Source of the DNA: Clostridiales bacterium
Lineage (GTDB): Bacteria > Bacillota > Clostridia > Saccharofermentanales > Saccharofermentanaceae
DNA: 64,000 bases
Reading direction: 5' to 3'
Assembly: GCA_017962145.1 (NCBI GenBank)
Contig: JAGCVX010000038.1
Location: 1-64,000, forward strand
The position numbers were made by a program, and so were the translations under genes. Below are positions 1-8,278 of the stretch, piece after piece (position 1 is the stretch's first letter; every line of letters starts with the position of its first letter). Under the pieces are notes generated by a model that was not told the DNA's origin, searched no databases, and was given only the letters and a program-made list of their open reading frames with translations.

Positions 1-63
1 AACTTCGACCGTTCCCATTCCCAAGCGTTTTCTAATGAATGAAAGATTGTTCAGTTTTCTCAT
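1..63 (-). CDS. Flp/TadE-like small pilin, N-terminal fragment
   Basis: Only the first 21 codons lie in the window; the gene runs off the left edge. The reading begins at ATG (61-63 on the complement) and gives a basic start followed by RLGMGTVEV. The GMGTVEV stretch resembles the processing region of small type IVb pilins (Flp1 class) and TadE-like pseudopilins found beside tadABC genes in Clostridia. It lies directly downstream of the tadB/C fusion gene, and its ribosome-binding site overlaps that gene's stop codon. Which pilin class it belongs to cannot be decided from this fragment. Confidence 0.6.
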   Translation of the reverse strand, partial: MRKLNNLSFIRKRLGMGTVEV

Positions 64-70
64 GACAGTA

Positions 71-77
71 CCTCCTA
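71..77 (-). promoter_or_regulatory. Ribosome-binding site overlapping the tadB/C stop codon
   Basis: On the minus strand TAGGAGG covers the TAG stop of the upstream gene and a perfect AGGAGG Shine-Dalgarno, 7 nt before the pilin-like ATG. The overlap suggests translational coupling of pilin and platform gene. Confidence 0.7.
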
Positions 78-1670
78 GATCGATTGAAATGTGTTTAGTG
101 CCGGAGCGATAGCAACAAGAAGTACAGAAACGAAATCAAGCATCATCGGCAGTATCATAGTAAATGCTTCGCGTTCGCGCTTTTTGCGTGAAGCATTTCG
201 ACAAAGTGCCCAGCAGGACGAAGCTTGAAGACGAAGAAGTGAGAGAACTTCATTGCCGCCGGAGCGTTCGTATCTCGCAGCGAGAAGAAGTGCGGACTGT
301 GCTTCCGGAATACTGACGCGGTGAGAGAATTCTTCCAGAGCATCTGCTGCACTGAAACCACCTTCGATGGATGTGAGAACATTTTGCAATTCACGGCTCA
401 AACAGCTCTGATTCGAGAATGCATATCCACATGTTTGAAGTGCTTTTGGAAGAAGAATTCCGGACTCTAAAAGCGTGGACAGCATCGAGATAAAAAGAGG
501 CAGATCCTCCATTAGAATCAGGCGGCGTTTGTTGACGAGAGACTGTTGATCAACATGCAGTAAAACCAGGATTCCGATATCGAAAATCAATACCAGAAAA
601 AGCGGTGCATGAAGCAGCAGACACAAAAGAAAAAACATAGGCGTCATCAAGGCAAGTGAGCGGATCGTTTTGTAGATGAAAAGGTCAAAAGCTTCGCTTG
701 TCGAAAAGGAGATTTCGTTGCACCATTCATATACTCTTGTGGTGTAGATCGATGGAAGATAATCTGCGATAAAACGTGATAGTTTTTTTGCATGAACCGG
801 CACCGGTTTTTTATTCTTTTCAAACGAGAATTCGTTTCGTGAGGGTTTTTCTCCGATAAGTGAAAACAGATAGGTGCAAGAAAAAACCGCGATAACAAAT
901 GCGACTGTCATCAGCACTTTTCCGATGCCTGAATTTTGCGCCTGCGCGAGGTAATCACGACTGGTTACAGAAAGCATGTATGTGATACCGAAAGGCATCA
1001 TGCAAAGAAGAAGTGCTTCAGTGTTTTTGCCTGCGTTATTTGCTTCCACTTCGGATGCGACAGAATGCAGTTCGGAAAGCATCTGACAACTGCTTCGAAG
1101 GATCGATATGATCTGGTTTCCGACAGTTCTTTGAAGAGAGAGCGCATGCAGCACGGGAAGTGTTTCATAGTAATCCAGTTTATGGCAGAATCTTGTGACA
1201 CATCGGTCGAGTGGTTCGTTTGCATTCAGCTGATGTTCCATGTCTTTTAGAGCAGATGAAAATGCAGCATGTTTTCCAAATGCTTTTTCGATATCTACAC
1301 GAGCGCAAAGAAATGCACGTTCAACAGAATATCCGTCCGATACAGACGTGCAAAGTGATTGCATTAACACTTTGTTCTGTGCGCGAAGTGCAGATGTCCT
1401 TTTTCCGTATAAGACACGTACTGCTGCGATAAACGGAAAGATACCAAGCGGGATAGAAAGCAAAAGACGCAATCTGCTTTGTGGGACAAAGGCACTGGAA
1501 AGGAAAAACAGAATGAATACACAGACCGGGAAAAGCGGAAGGCATTTACTGACAAAAGTCATGTAAGTTTTCCGGCTCAGTTTTCGTATCTCTGTGATCT
1601 CCTTTTTCGATGAAAAAAGGGAGGCGAATTTAACTGCTTTTTTACGAGTTGCATTTTTCAAGACCAACAT
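75..1670 (-). CDS. Tad pilus inner-membrane platform protein, TadB-TadC fusion
   Basis: A 531-residue membrane protein with two T2SSF-like halves. Residues about 40-90 form membrane segments; 100-215 read like the cytoplasmic T2SSF domain of TadB; two more membrane segments follow at about 218-235 and 250-272. After a linker (275-310) come hydrophobic segments at about 337-372 and a second T2SSF domain from residue 387 (EDLPLFISMLSTLLESG) to a C-terminal membrane anchor, as in TadC. In most Tad loci TadB and TadC are separate proteins of about 300 residues, so this appears to be a fusion. It would form the platform that works with the TadA ATPase to assemble Flp pili. The gene overlaps tadA by 29 nt. 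The AAGGAGG site abuts the ATG, so a TTG start at 1661 is possible. Confidence 0.8.
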   Translation of the reverse strand: MLVLKNATRKKAVKFASLFSSKKEITEIRKLSRKTYMTFVSKCLPLFPVCVFILFFLSSAFVPQSRLRLLLSIPLGIFPFIAAVRVLYGKRTSALRAQNKVLMQSLCTSVSDGYSVERAFLCARVDIEKAFGKHAAFSSALKDMEHQLNANEPLDRCVTRFCHKLDYYETLPVLHALSLQRTVGNQIISILRSSCQMLSELHSVASEVEANNAGKNTEALLLCMMPFGITYMLSVTSRDYLAQAQNSGIGKVLMTVAFVIAVFSCTYLFSLIGEKPSRNEFSFEKNKKPVPVHAKKLSRFIADYLPSIYTTRVYEWCNEISFSTSEAFDLFIYKTIRSLALMTPMFFLLCLLLHAPLFLVLIFDIGILVLLHVDQQSLVNKRRLILMEDLPLFISMLSTLLESGILLPKALQTCGYAFSNQSCLSRELQNVLTSIEGGFSAADALEEFSHRVSIPEAQSALLLAARYERSGGNEVLSLLRLQASSCWALCRNASRKKREREAFTMILPMMLDFVSVLLVAIAPALNTFQSI

Positions 1671-2814
1671 CCTCCTTGTATTTGAATATCGGTTCGATCT
1701 GGAATCGGTTTTCCTTGATAGGGCGAACTTCTACGATCTCATCCACATAACGAACGCCGTTCTTTCCTCTGGTGATATGAATGAGGATATCCACACCCAT
1801 GGCGATCTGACGGATCACCGCATCATATGGAAGGGTGGAACCGGCCATAACCATCGTGACTAATCTTTCCAGCATCTCGAAACAGGAGTTGGCATGACCT
1901 GTACAAAGTGAACCGGGGTGACCGGTGTGGAGCGCATGCAGCATATCTGCGGCCTCGCTTCCTCGTACTTCTCCAACAACGATCCTGTCCGGACGCATAC
2001 GAAGTGCAGTTCGGATCAACTGGCCGATATCGACGGCACCATGTCCGTCCGGTCCGGGGAGGCGGGATTCCAGACGGACGAGGTTGTCGATTCCCTGCAA
2101 GGAAAGTTCTGCGGAATCTTCGATGGTGACGACTCTTTCGTTTTTTGGAATGAAAGAAGAAAGAACGTTGAGAAAGGTCGTCTTTCCTGAACCTGTACCA
2201 CCGCAAAGGAAGATGGTCTTCTTCACCGCAACTGCATGCGACAGATATCTGGCGGCTTCGGCGTTCACAAAACCGCTTCGAATCAGCGCATGAATGTCCG
2301 GGCGGATGCCGGTGAATTTACGTATGGTAAAAATCGGACCGTCCGGGGCTATGGGAGAAAGAACAGCATTGGCTCGAGATCCGTCAGGAAGTCGAAGATC
2401 CGCTATAGGAAATGCCTCGTTAAGAGGCCGGTTGGCAGCTGAAAAGAAGTGAAGTATCAACTGCTCGAGAGTTGCACCATCCGGAAACTTCAATTCGGAT
2501 GGGAAGAGTTTTCCTCCTTTTTCGTAGAAGATGCGAAACGGGCCATTTACCATGATCTCTGTGATCGATTTGTCATCCATGAGAGGCTGGAGGATATCCA
2601 GTCTTCGCATGCGGTTAAAAAGACGTATGGCCAGATCCCTTTTTTCGTCAAGTGGGAGACGTGAATACGTATCCGACTGGTTGATGATGTCTGCGATCAT
2701 TTCCTGAAATGTCTGATCATCTACTTCGTCATACTGATGCATGGCCTGCAGGATCATCGTGGTGAGTTCGGATAAAGTCGTATCGTTTTGGATTTGCTTT
2801 TCTGCTGTCTTCAT
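1642..2814 (-). CDS. tadA: TadA/CpaF-family pilus assembly ATPase
   Basis: A hexameric secretion ATPase (GspE/VirB11 superfamily) that powers assembly of Tad/Flp pili at the inner face of the membrane. Its 390 residues contain the N-terminal CpaF motif DDKSITEIMVNGP (80-92), Walker A GGTGSGKTT (205-213), the Asp box VTIEDSAEL (229-237), Walker B RIVVGEVRGSEA (277-288) and the His box with TGHANS (305-310). All catalytic elements are present, so it should be active. It lies between the CpaE/TadZ-like gene and the fused platform gene, which is the normal Tad order. The ribosome-binding site before its ATG is weak, which fits coupling to upstream translation. Confidence 0.93.
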   Translation of the reverse strand: MKTAEKQIQNDTTLSELTTMILQAMHQYDEVDDQTFQEMIADIINQSDTYSRLPLDEKRDLAIRLFNRMRRLDILQPLMDDKSITEIMVNGPFRIFYEKGGKLFPSELKFPDGATLEQLILHFFSAANRPLNEAFPIADLRLPDGSRANAVLSPIAPDGPIFTIRKFTGIRPDIHALIRSGFVNAEAARYLSHAVAVKKTIFLCGGTGSGKTTFLNVLSSFIPKNERVVTIEDSAELSLQGIDNLVRLESRLPGPDGHGAVDIGQLIRTALRMRPDRIVVGEVRGSEAADMLHALHTGHPGSLCTGHANSCFEMLERLVTMVMAGSTLPYDAVIRQIAMGVDILIHITRGKNGVRYVDEIVEVRPIKENRFQIEPIFKYKEDVGLEKCNS

Positions 2815-2859
2815 ATGTAAAGCTTTCTTAGTTTGAGATTAAGTGAAGTGTGACTGTTT

Positions 2860-3813
2860 TTATGAATGTGCGAGAGACTGTACTTTTGCCTTTTTGTGTG
2901 GAAACTGAAAAGGGTAGTCCAGATGTGTCGTTCCTCGATGTGCCTGCTGTAGTTGATCGATCTCATGGCACAGCATATAATCGCGTTCCATAAAAAGCGG
3001 AGTCAGAATCTCAAGATGAGAGGTATTCCTGCAAAGAGTGCGCATTCTTGTAAAACTCAGACCGTCTGCAACCACGATCAGAAGGGATGGCTCTTGAAGC
3101 GACTGCAGATATCGGCTTGTTCTCGAAATCAAAAGCAGAAGCGTGCGTGAGTGGCAGGTGATCATATCGTCGGAATGCATAGGCTTTCCAAAACGAAGAT
3201 CGCCGTAAGGATCCGGTTCCAGATAGGAAGGAATCTCGGAAAACGAAAAGTGCGGATATTTGAGTCTGGTCAGAAGCTCGGTGATCCCGCAGGTCCTGCT
3301 GCCGTTTTTGTTTTCAAAGATAGGCGGATCTTCGGGCATGAGGATGCCCGGCATAATATCCAGCCTAACAATATGAGAAAAGTCTTTTCTTGAGTTCTCG
3401 ATGAGTCGTGTGACATGTTTCTCCCTCTCTTTCGGAGGAACGAAAGAAAGGGTGAGACATGTCTGAACGGTGGAATCGACGGGAAAGGGGACCCGTCCGA
3501 TCCCTGCACGGGTTTCCACCTCGTGTACCAGCATCAGGACATCTTTAGGGGGGTATGGTTCCCGTTCCGACAAGAGGGGGATGAGCGTCGGAAGCCGGTC
3601 TACGAGGCAATGGCGGAGGACTTCTTCTTTGGAGATCTCGTTCTGGTTATAAAGGACAAAATCGTTCTGCAAAAGCAGGTCACGATTTCTGTCGAGAGTA
3701 TGTCTGGATATCTGAAAGGCAACTACCTGAGGGATATGCCGATGCATCCTGGAGATGAGAAGTGCGGAAAAGGCCGCATCCGAATCGATGATACAGACGG
3801 TTAATTTGCTCAT
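2860..3813 (-). CDS. CpaE/TadZ-like pilus localisation protein, degenerate
   Basis: A 317-residue soluble protein encoded first in the Tad operon. It starts LTVCIIDSDAAFSALLISRM, like the receiver-like N-terminus of TadZ/CpaE, which places Tad pili at the cell pole. The C-terminal part has alternating hydrophobic strands (TLLLLISRTSRYL, SLLIVVADG) as in a MinD-like ATPase fold, but no Walker A or deviant Walker A motif is visible. Assignment therefore depends mostly on operon position and the N-terminus. It may act as a structural, non-ATP-binding localisation factor. The start is supported by GGGAG about 10 nt upstream. Confidence 0.6.
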   Translation of the reverse strand: MSKLTVCIIDSDAAFSALLISRMHRHIPQVVAFQISRHTLDRNRDLLLQNDFVLYNQNEISKEEVLRHCLVDRLPTLIPLLSEREPYPPKDVLMLVHEVETRAGIGRVPFPVDSTVQTCLTLSFVPPKEREKHVTRLIENSRKDFSHIVRLDIMPGILMPEDPPIFENKNGSRTCGITELLTRLKYPHFSFSEIPSYLEPDPYGDLRFGKPMHSDDMITCHSRTLLLLISRTSRYLQSLQEPSLLIVVADGLSFTRMRTLCRNTSHLEILTPLFMERDYMLCHEIDQLQQAHRGTTHLDYPFQFPHKKAKVQSLAHS

Positions 3814-3952
3814 ACGTGGTCTCCCTTCGTGAAAGTGACTCCATTAAACCATGTTTAAACTCCTGTTTTTTCGACAAAAGACGACAAAAGTACCACAATT
3901 GCATGTGCCGATATCAGGACAGAAACAGATCCGGAAAAAATGAAAAAAGCTC

Positions 3953-3981
3953 TTGTCAAGGTCGGAAAGCAGTGGTATCAT
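3953..3981 (+). promoter_or_regulatory. Promoter of the metK riboswitch transcript
   Basis: TTGTCA (3953-3958) and TATCAT (3976-3981) are separated by 17 nt, with TG one base before the -10 element (extended -10). The predicted start near 3988 lies just ahead of the S-box aptamer. Confidence 0.7.
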
Positions 3982-4000
3982 CATTTCACAATTAAATGAA

Positions 4001-4110
4001 ATTCATCTCTTATCAAGAGTGGCGGAGGGAACTGGCCCTATGAAGCCCGGCAACCGCGGAAAGCAGCGGTGCCAAGTCCAGCAGGTGTTTCACCTGAAAG
4101 ATGAGGATAG
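4001..4110 (+). promoter_or_regulatory. SAM-I (S-box) riboswitch
   Basis: The leader contains hallmark S-box blocks: CTTATCAAGAG (4009-4019), GGAGGGAACTGGCCC, ATGAAGCCCGGCAACC and a GGTGCCAA block before the P4 hairpin. P1 can be closed by TCATCT (4003-4008) with AGATGA (4099-4104). S-adenosylmethionine binding stabilises P1 and allows the terminator at 4124-4157 to form, lowering metK expression. This and the Tad promoter region fill the 379-nt gap between the divergent genes. Confidence 0.95.
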
Positions 4111-4123
4111 ATCAGATTATGTC

Positions 4124-4157
4124 AAACCTTTCCTCTGAAATTCAGGAGAGGTTTTTT
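4124..4157 (+). terminator. Riboswitch-controlled intrinsic terminator
   Basis: ACCTTTCCT (4126-4134) pairs with AGGAGAGGT (4144-4152), followed by a six-T run. It lies between the S-box aptamer and metK and is the expression platform. Confidence 0.88.
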
Positions 4158-4192
4158 GTTTACTTGAATACATTTTGAACAGGAGAATTTTC

Positions 4193-5392
4193 ATGGACAA
4201 GAACAGAACAGGAAAATGGTTATTCACTTCCGAGTCGGTAACAGAAGGTCATCCGGATAAGATCTGTGACCAGATCTCGGACGCAGTGCTCGACGCGATC
4301 ATTAAGGACGATCCGGCTGCACGTGTAGCATGTGAAACCACATGTACGACAGGTATGGTATTCGTTATGGGTGAGATCACAACAAGTGCTTATGTTGATA
4401 TCCCGTCGATCGTTCGCGATACAGTTAAGGAGATCGGCTATGACGGAAGCGATTCCGGATTCGACTATAAGACATGTGCGATTTTGACTTCTATCGATGA
4501 GCAGTCCCCGGATATCGCGCAGGGCGTAAACAAGTCTCTCGAAGCAAGAGAGCATACCGATGACAGCGAGCTTGATACCGGTGCCGGCGACCAAGGCATG
4601 ATGTTCGGTTATGCCAACAACGATACCGAAGAGCTGATGCCTCTTCCGATTTCTCTGGCACACAAGCTGACACGTCGTCTGACTCAGGTCAGAAAAGAAA
4701 AGCTGGTTTCCTTCCTCCGTCCGGATGGTAAGAGCCAGGTTACCATCGAGTACGATGGCCGTACACCGAAGCGTATCGAAGCTGTTGTTATTTCGACTCA
4801 GCATACAGCAGATGTAAGCTACGAAGAGCTGGCTAAGGCTGTTAAGGAACTGGTTATTTTCCCGATCCTGCCGAAGGAATATGTGGATGAGAATACCAAG
4901 ATCTTCATCAACCCGACAGGCCGTTTCGTAGTAGGTGGTCCTCAGGGTGACAGTGGTCTTACAGGACGTAAGATCATCGTTGATACATATGGCGGATATG
5001 CTCGTCACGGCGGCGGAGCTTTCTCCGGTAAAGACCCGACGAAGGTTGACCGTTCTGCAGCGTATGCGGCTCGTTATATCGCAAAGAACATCGTTGCTTC
5101 CGGCATTGCTGATGAGTGCGAGATCCAGTTTGCTTATGCGATCGGTGTTGCTCGCCCGGTATCGATCATGGTAGATACATTTGGTTCCGGTAAGATCTCT
5201 GATGAAAAGATCACGGAGATCGTTGAAGAAGTATTTGATCTGCGTCCGGCAGCCATCATTCGTGATCTGGATCTTCGTCGCCCGATCTACAAGGCTACTG
5301 CAGCTTACGGCCACTTCGGAAGATCCGATGCGGATTTCCCGTGGGAGCGCACAGATAAGGCTGAGATCCTTAAGAGCAAAGCAGGTATCTGA
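4193..5392 (+). CDS. metK: S-adenosylmethionine synthetase
   Basis: Makes S-adenosylmethionine from methionine and ATP in the cytoplasm. The 399-residue product has the usual family length, with GHPDK (19-23), [12 protein letters not shown] (methionine/ATP loop), and the glycine-rich [16 protein letters not shown] stretch. The start is placed at ATG 4193, nine codons into a longer open frame, at normal spacing after AGGAGA (4181-4186). Feedback control by SAM is expected through the S-box riboswitch upstream. A RecD-like helicase gene follows after 32 nt, so readthrough into it is likely. Confidence 0.97.
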   Translation: MDKNRTGKWLFTSESVTEGHPDKICDQISDAVLDAIIKDDPAARVACETTCTTGMVFVMGEITTSAYVDIPSIVRDTVKEIGYDGSDSGFDYKTCAILTSIDEQSPDIAQGVNKSLEAREHTDDSELDTGAGDQGMMFGYANNDTEELMPLPISLAHKLTRRLTQVRKEKLVSFLRPDGKSQVTIEYDGRTPKRIEAVVISTQHTADVSYEELAKAVKELVIFPILPKEYVDENTKIFINPTGRFVVGGPQGDSGLTGRKIIVDTYGGYARHGGGAFSGKDPTKVDRSAAYAARYIAKNIVASGIADECEIQFAYAIGVARPVSIMVDTFGSGKISDEKITEIVEEVFDLRPAAIIRDLDLRRPIYKATAAYGHFGRSDADFPWERTDKAEILKSKAGI

Positions 5393-5424
5393 TAAACTAT
5401 TTTACTCGAACATGGGAGCATAAA

Positions 5425-7200
5425 ATGGATGGATTTTGTCTCGAAAACTTTGTGACTGATTCTCTTCTTCGCTCCCTGTCCGGGATCCTCGGTAAAAACG
5501 GGCATAGTTATATGCCTTTACAGGAATGGAAAAAAGAAGCAGCGGCGGTATTGTCCTCGGCATATCGTCGCTGCGATTTTCATACTGCATGTTTTTTCTG
5601 CTCTTTTAAAGACACGGAACAGTGCATGCAATACAGGCAGGGCTTCGTCCAGAACGTTGTGCCGCAGTGGCTGGAAGAGAAGATGGAGGAAGAGGAACTT
5701 TGCCTTTGCTACTGGAATAAAGAGCAGTCAAAACTACGGTTTTTTAAGAGTTTGAAGCGGGCCGTCTCTTCGAAAGAAGAAGTATGGATCGCAAACAACA
5801 AAGCAATTCGCGCAGAAGCAAGTATCGCGCATTTCGTTAAGCAGAAAAGATCTCCACTGAAACTGGATGAAGACCGTCTTCAGCAGGTTGCGAAGTGGTC
5901 TCAGATTGGCGAAAAGTTCAAGCTTTCCCAGGATCAGACGGAGGTGGTCAGACAGGTTCTCCAAAGTCCGTTTGTCATCGTGGACGGTGGTCCCGGAACA
6001 GGAAAGACGACGATCCTGAGGATCATTTACCAGTACTATCTCAACACGTATCCGGACAAGGTATTTTGCGCCGCGCCGACAGGAAAAGCGGCAAAACGTC
6101 TTTCCGATGTGACGCATTCTCCGGCGCAGACTCTGCACCGTCTTCTGGGTGCTCTTTATGACGAAGAGAATGAGGAGACCTCGTTTTACTACACGTCGAG
6201 AAACAAGCATCCGGGAAAGGTTTTTCTTGTCGATGAGGCCAGCATGATCGATGCGGTCATATTCGCGTCTTTTCTGGAAGCGCTGGATGAAAAAGCGATC
6301 GTGATCCTGGTCGGCGATTCCCATCAGCTTCCTTCAGTCGGCGCGGGTCGTGTTCTGGCTGATCTGATCGGATCTTCGGCGGTTCCGGTATATACGCTGA
6401 AGGAAAACTTCCGACAGCTGCATGACAGCTTGATCATCAAAAATGCATCCGCGGTGCTTCATGGAAAGAACATGGAGTTTACGGAGGAAGATGCAGACTG
6501 CCATCTGATTTCCTGTGCACCGAAAGAGATGCTGAATCAGGTGATGGAATGGGTCAGAAGTGTTAATCCGGAACTGCATGTGGATGTATGGAAAGACACG
6601 GCAGTCCTTTGCCCGAAACGCACCGGCGCGATCAGTACGGATTCGATTAATGAGATGCTTCAGAAGTGGAATTCCATGAAGAAGGGCTACCATATCAAGA
6701 CGATTCAGATCAAAGAAAACTTTTCCAGAGCATTTGCCGAGGACGACCGCGTGATCCAGGTCAAAAATGACTACCATCTGATCTGCACGGAAAGCGACGG
6801 AACCGAAGGGGAGGGCGTATTTAACGGCGACATCGGCTTCGTCAAAGAAATCCGCCTTGGCTCGGAATATGCCCTGGATATCGCTTTTGACGACGGGCGT
6901 AAATGCCTGTATCCGATCCCTGCGATCGCGGAACTGGAACTGGCATATGCCTTGACGGTGCATAAGGCGCAGGGCGGCGAGTGGAAGAAAGTGCTTCTGG
7001 TCCTGCCGGATGAATACAGCCCGATCTTTAACCGGAATCTTCTTTATACCGCGGTGACAAGAGCAAAGGAAGAATTGTGGATCCTCGGATCCGAGAAAAC
7101 GATCAGCCGTATGATCGCCTGCCAGTATTCGGAGACGAGGAAAACGGCGTTGAAAGCATTTTTGAAGGATTTGGAAGCGGAAAACGCTGATATTACTTGA
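5425..7200 (+). CDS. RecD-like ATP-dependent DNA helicase
   Basis: A superfamily 1B (RecD/Pif1-type) 5'-3' helicase of 591 residues. Walker A GGPGTGKT is at 188-195, the Q-motif region (LSQDQTEVV) at 168-175, Walker B VDEAS at 269-273, and a C-terminal UvrD_C_2 region includes YALTVHKAQGGEW and YTAVTRAKEELWILG. Length is near RecD of RecBCD (about 600) and shorter than typical RecD2 (about 740-800), so an N-terminal helix-hairpin-helix region seems missing. The N-terminal domain has four cysteines C50-X5-C56-X2-C59-X7-C67 that could bind metal. No recB/recC or addAB is nearby. It lies between metK and a comF-like gene, so a role in DNA repair or DNA uptake is plausible. Confidence 0.85.
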   Translation: MDGFCLENFVTDSLLRSLSGILGKNGHSYMPLQEWKKEAAAVLSSAYRRCDFHTACFFCSFKDTEQCMQYRQGFVQNVVPQWLEEKMEEEELCLCYWNKEQSKLRFFKSLKRAVSSKEEVWIANNKAIRAEASIAHFVKQKRSPLKLDEDRLQQVAKWSQIGEKFKLSQDQTEVVRQVLQSPFVIVDGGPGTGKTTILRIIYQYYLNTYPDKVFCAAPTGKAAKRLSDVTHSPAQTLHRLLGALYDEENEETSFYYTSRNKHPGKVFLVDEASMIDAVIFASFLEALDEKAIVILVGDSHQLPSVGAGRVLADLIGSSAVPVYTLKENFRQLHDSLIIKNASAVLHGKNMEFTEEDADCHLISCAPKEMLNQVMEWVRSVNPELHVDVWKDTAVLCPKRTGAISTDSINEMLQKWNSMKKGYHIKTIQIKENFSRAFAEDDRVIQVKNDYHLICTESDGTEGEGVFNGDIGFVKEIRLGSEYALDIAFDDGRKCLYPIPAIAELELAYALTVHKAQGGEWKKVLLVLPDEYSPIFNRNLLYTAVTRAKEELWILGSEKTISRMIACQYSETRKTALKAFLKDLEAENADIT

Positions 7201-7239
7201 TTTGTCATTAAATTCCAAGTTTTCCCGGAAGGGAGAAAA

Positions 7240-7980
7240 ATGGAGACGAAAAGCTGGCGAAAGCTGCTTCATGAAGCAGTGCATTTTCTTGTGCCGGATG
7301 TGTGCATGATCTGCGGGCGAGTTCTGGTAGACGGGCAAAACAGTCATCCGGAAACCCGGTCGTGGGGCGTATGTCTGTCCTGTATGTCGACTATGCCGGT
7401 GCGAGTTTGCCGGGAACGCTGGTTTCCCTGCCTTTCTGACCCTTACGACAGCGATCCGATCAAGGATTTCCGTGTTTGGGTGCTGATGCTGTATGAGCGT
7501 CCGGTAACAGGTCTGCTCCGAAGACTGAAGTTTAATTCGAGCCGCTATTGTGGAGATTTCCTGGGTACCCTCATGGGACAGGAACTTAAACACGATCTGG
7601 ATTTTCCTGCAGATGCTGTGATTCCGGTGCCTTTGTCTGCGACTCGAAAGAAAGCCCGTGGATACAATCAGGCCGCCGTGCTGGGTGAAAAAATCGCGGA
7701 ATCTCTGGACATTCCGCTGTTGGAAGAGGTCCTGGTCCGAGTCAGGCATACCCGTGCCCAGAGTCATCTGTCCGGACCATATGCGAGAATCAAAAACCTC
7801 GACGGTGCATTTGCCGTGGAAAAGGACTGGGATATAACCGGATGGACGATCCTTCTGGTGGATGATATCCTCACGACTGGATCGACACTTCACGAGGCGG
7901 CCCGAGTACTCTATGCGCAAGGGGCGGGAAGTGTGGTCGGAATCGTTGCTGCTTCTCACAGATTGTTCAAAAATTCATGA
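7240..7980 (+). CDS. ComF-family phosphoribosyltransferase-like protein
   Basis: A 246-residue protein with an N-terminal zinc-ribbon (C22, C25, C45, C48) and a type I phosphoribosyltransferase domain. The PRPP-binding loop ILLVDDILTTGST is at 204-216 and the family motif RGYNQA at 140-145. ComF proteins are linked to natural transformation in Firmicutes and Haemophilus, acting after DNA uptake. No comFA is adjacent; the partner here is the RecD-like helicase 39 nt upstream, which may supply the DNA-unwinding activity. Start supported by GGAAGGGAG upstream. Confidence 0.9.
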   Translation: METKSWRKLLHEAVHFLVPDVCMICGRVLVDGQNSHPETRSWGVCLSCMSTMPVRVCRERWFPCLSDPYDSDPIKDFRVWVLMLYERPVTGLLRRLKFNSSRYCGDFLGTLMGQELKHDLDFPADAVIPVPLSATRKKARGYNQAAVLGEKIAESLDIPLLEEVLVRVRHTRAQSHLSGPYARIKNLDGAFAVEKDWDITGWTILLVDDILTTGSTLHEAARVLYAQGAGSVVGIVAASHRLFKNS

Positions 7981-8024
7981 GGGAATTTGCCTTGGAATTG
8001 TTACATTTTGGTAATCGGTTTGGG

Positions 8025-8053
8025 TTCCATTTTGATATATATACTGGTATAAT
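8025..8053 (+). promoter_or_regulatory. Extended -10 promoter of the pre-cysE small RNA
   Basis: A consensus TATAAT (8048-8053) is preceded by TGG (extended -10); 17 nt upstream lies the weak -35 TTCCAT (8025-8030). Transcription should begin near 8059-8061. Confidence 0.65.
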
Positions 8054-8058
8054 AAAGT

Positions 8059-8255
8059 CAACCTAAAGCTGATGCTCATGTTTTTGAACCTTCATGACAT
8101 AATCGGGAATCCGCAGTCGGAGCAGAGACGATCAAGCCTTACCGTTTCTTCATTGAAGAAGCGCTCCCGAGAGGAAGATCTTAGACTGCCGCAGGATACC
8201 CACCTGGCGATCGCTAGGTGTCAAAAGTGGGTAGCGGTTTTGGGCTTTTATTTTT
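8059..8255 (+). ncRNA. Structured small RNA, probable 6S RNA
   Basis: A roughly 197-nt noncoding stretch runs from a strong promoter to a terminator with T-rich tail, the size expected for 6S RNA. Visible pairings: AACC (8060-8063) with GGTT (8236-8239); a hairpin built from ATGCTCATG and CATGACAT; GCAGTC with GACTGC forming the long arm; CACCT with AGGTG; and TACCCAC with GTGGGTA. The 3' half (GAGGAAGATCTTAGACTGCCGC, hairpin, then closing stem) aligns by eye with the 3' half of E. coli 6S (GAGAAGCCTTAAAACTGCGAC, hairpin, closing stem). 6S RNA binds the housekeeping RNA polymerase holoenzyme. I looked for a T-box, expected ahead of cysE-cysS, and did not find its conserved sequence. An unknown cis-acting leader remains the main alternative. 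Confidence 0.55.
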
Positions 8256-8278
8256 GACCGAAAACGAACAGGAGAAAG

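Noticed and set aside
6334-7959. Open frame of 541 codons on the minus strand
   Set aside because: Antisense to the RecD-like helicase and comF genes, which have complete motifs; product is low-complexity His/Arg/Gln-rich.
8059-8255. T-box leader for cysE-cysS
   Set aside because: Expected from known Bacillota regulation, but the conserved T-box sequence (GGTGGNACCGCG) and stem I motifs are not found.
8072-8257. 61-codon open frame before cysE
   Set aside because: It lies wholly in the predicted structured RNA, has no ribosome-binding site and ends in the terminator hairpin.
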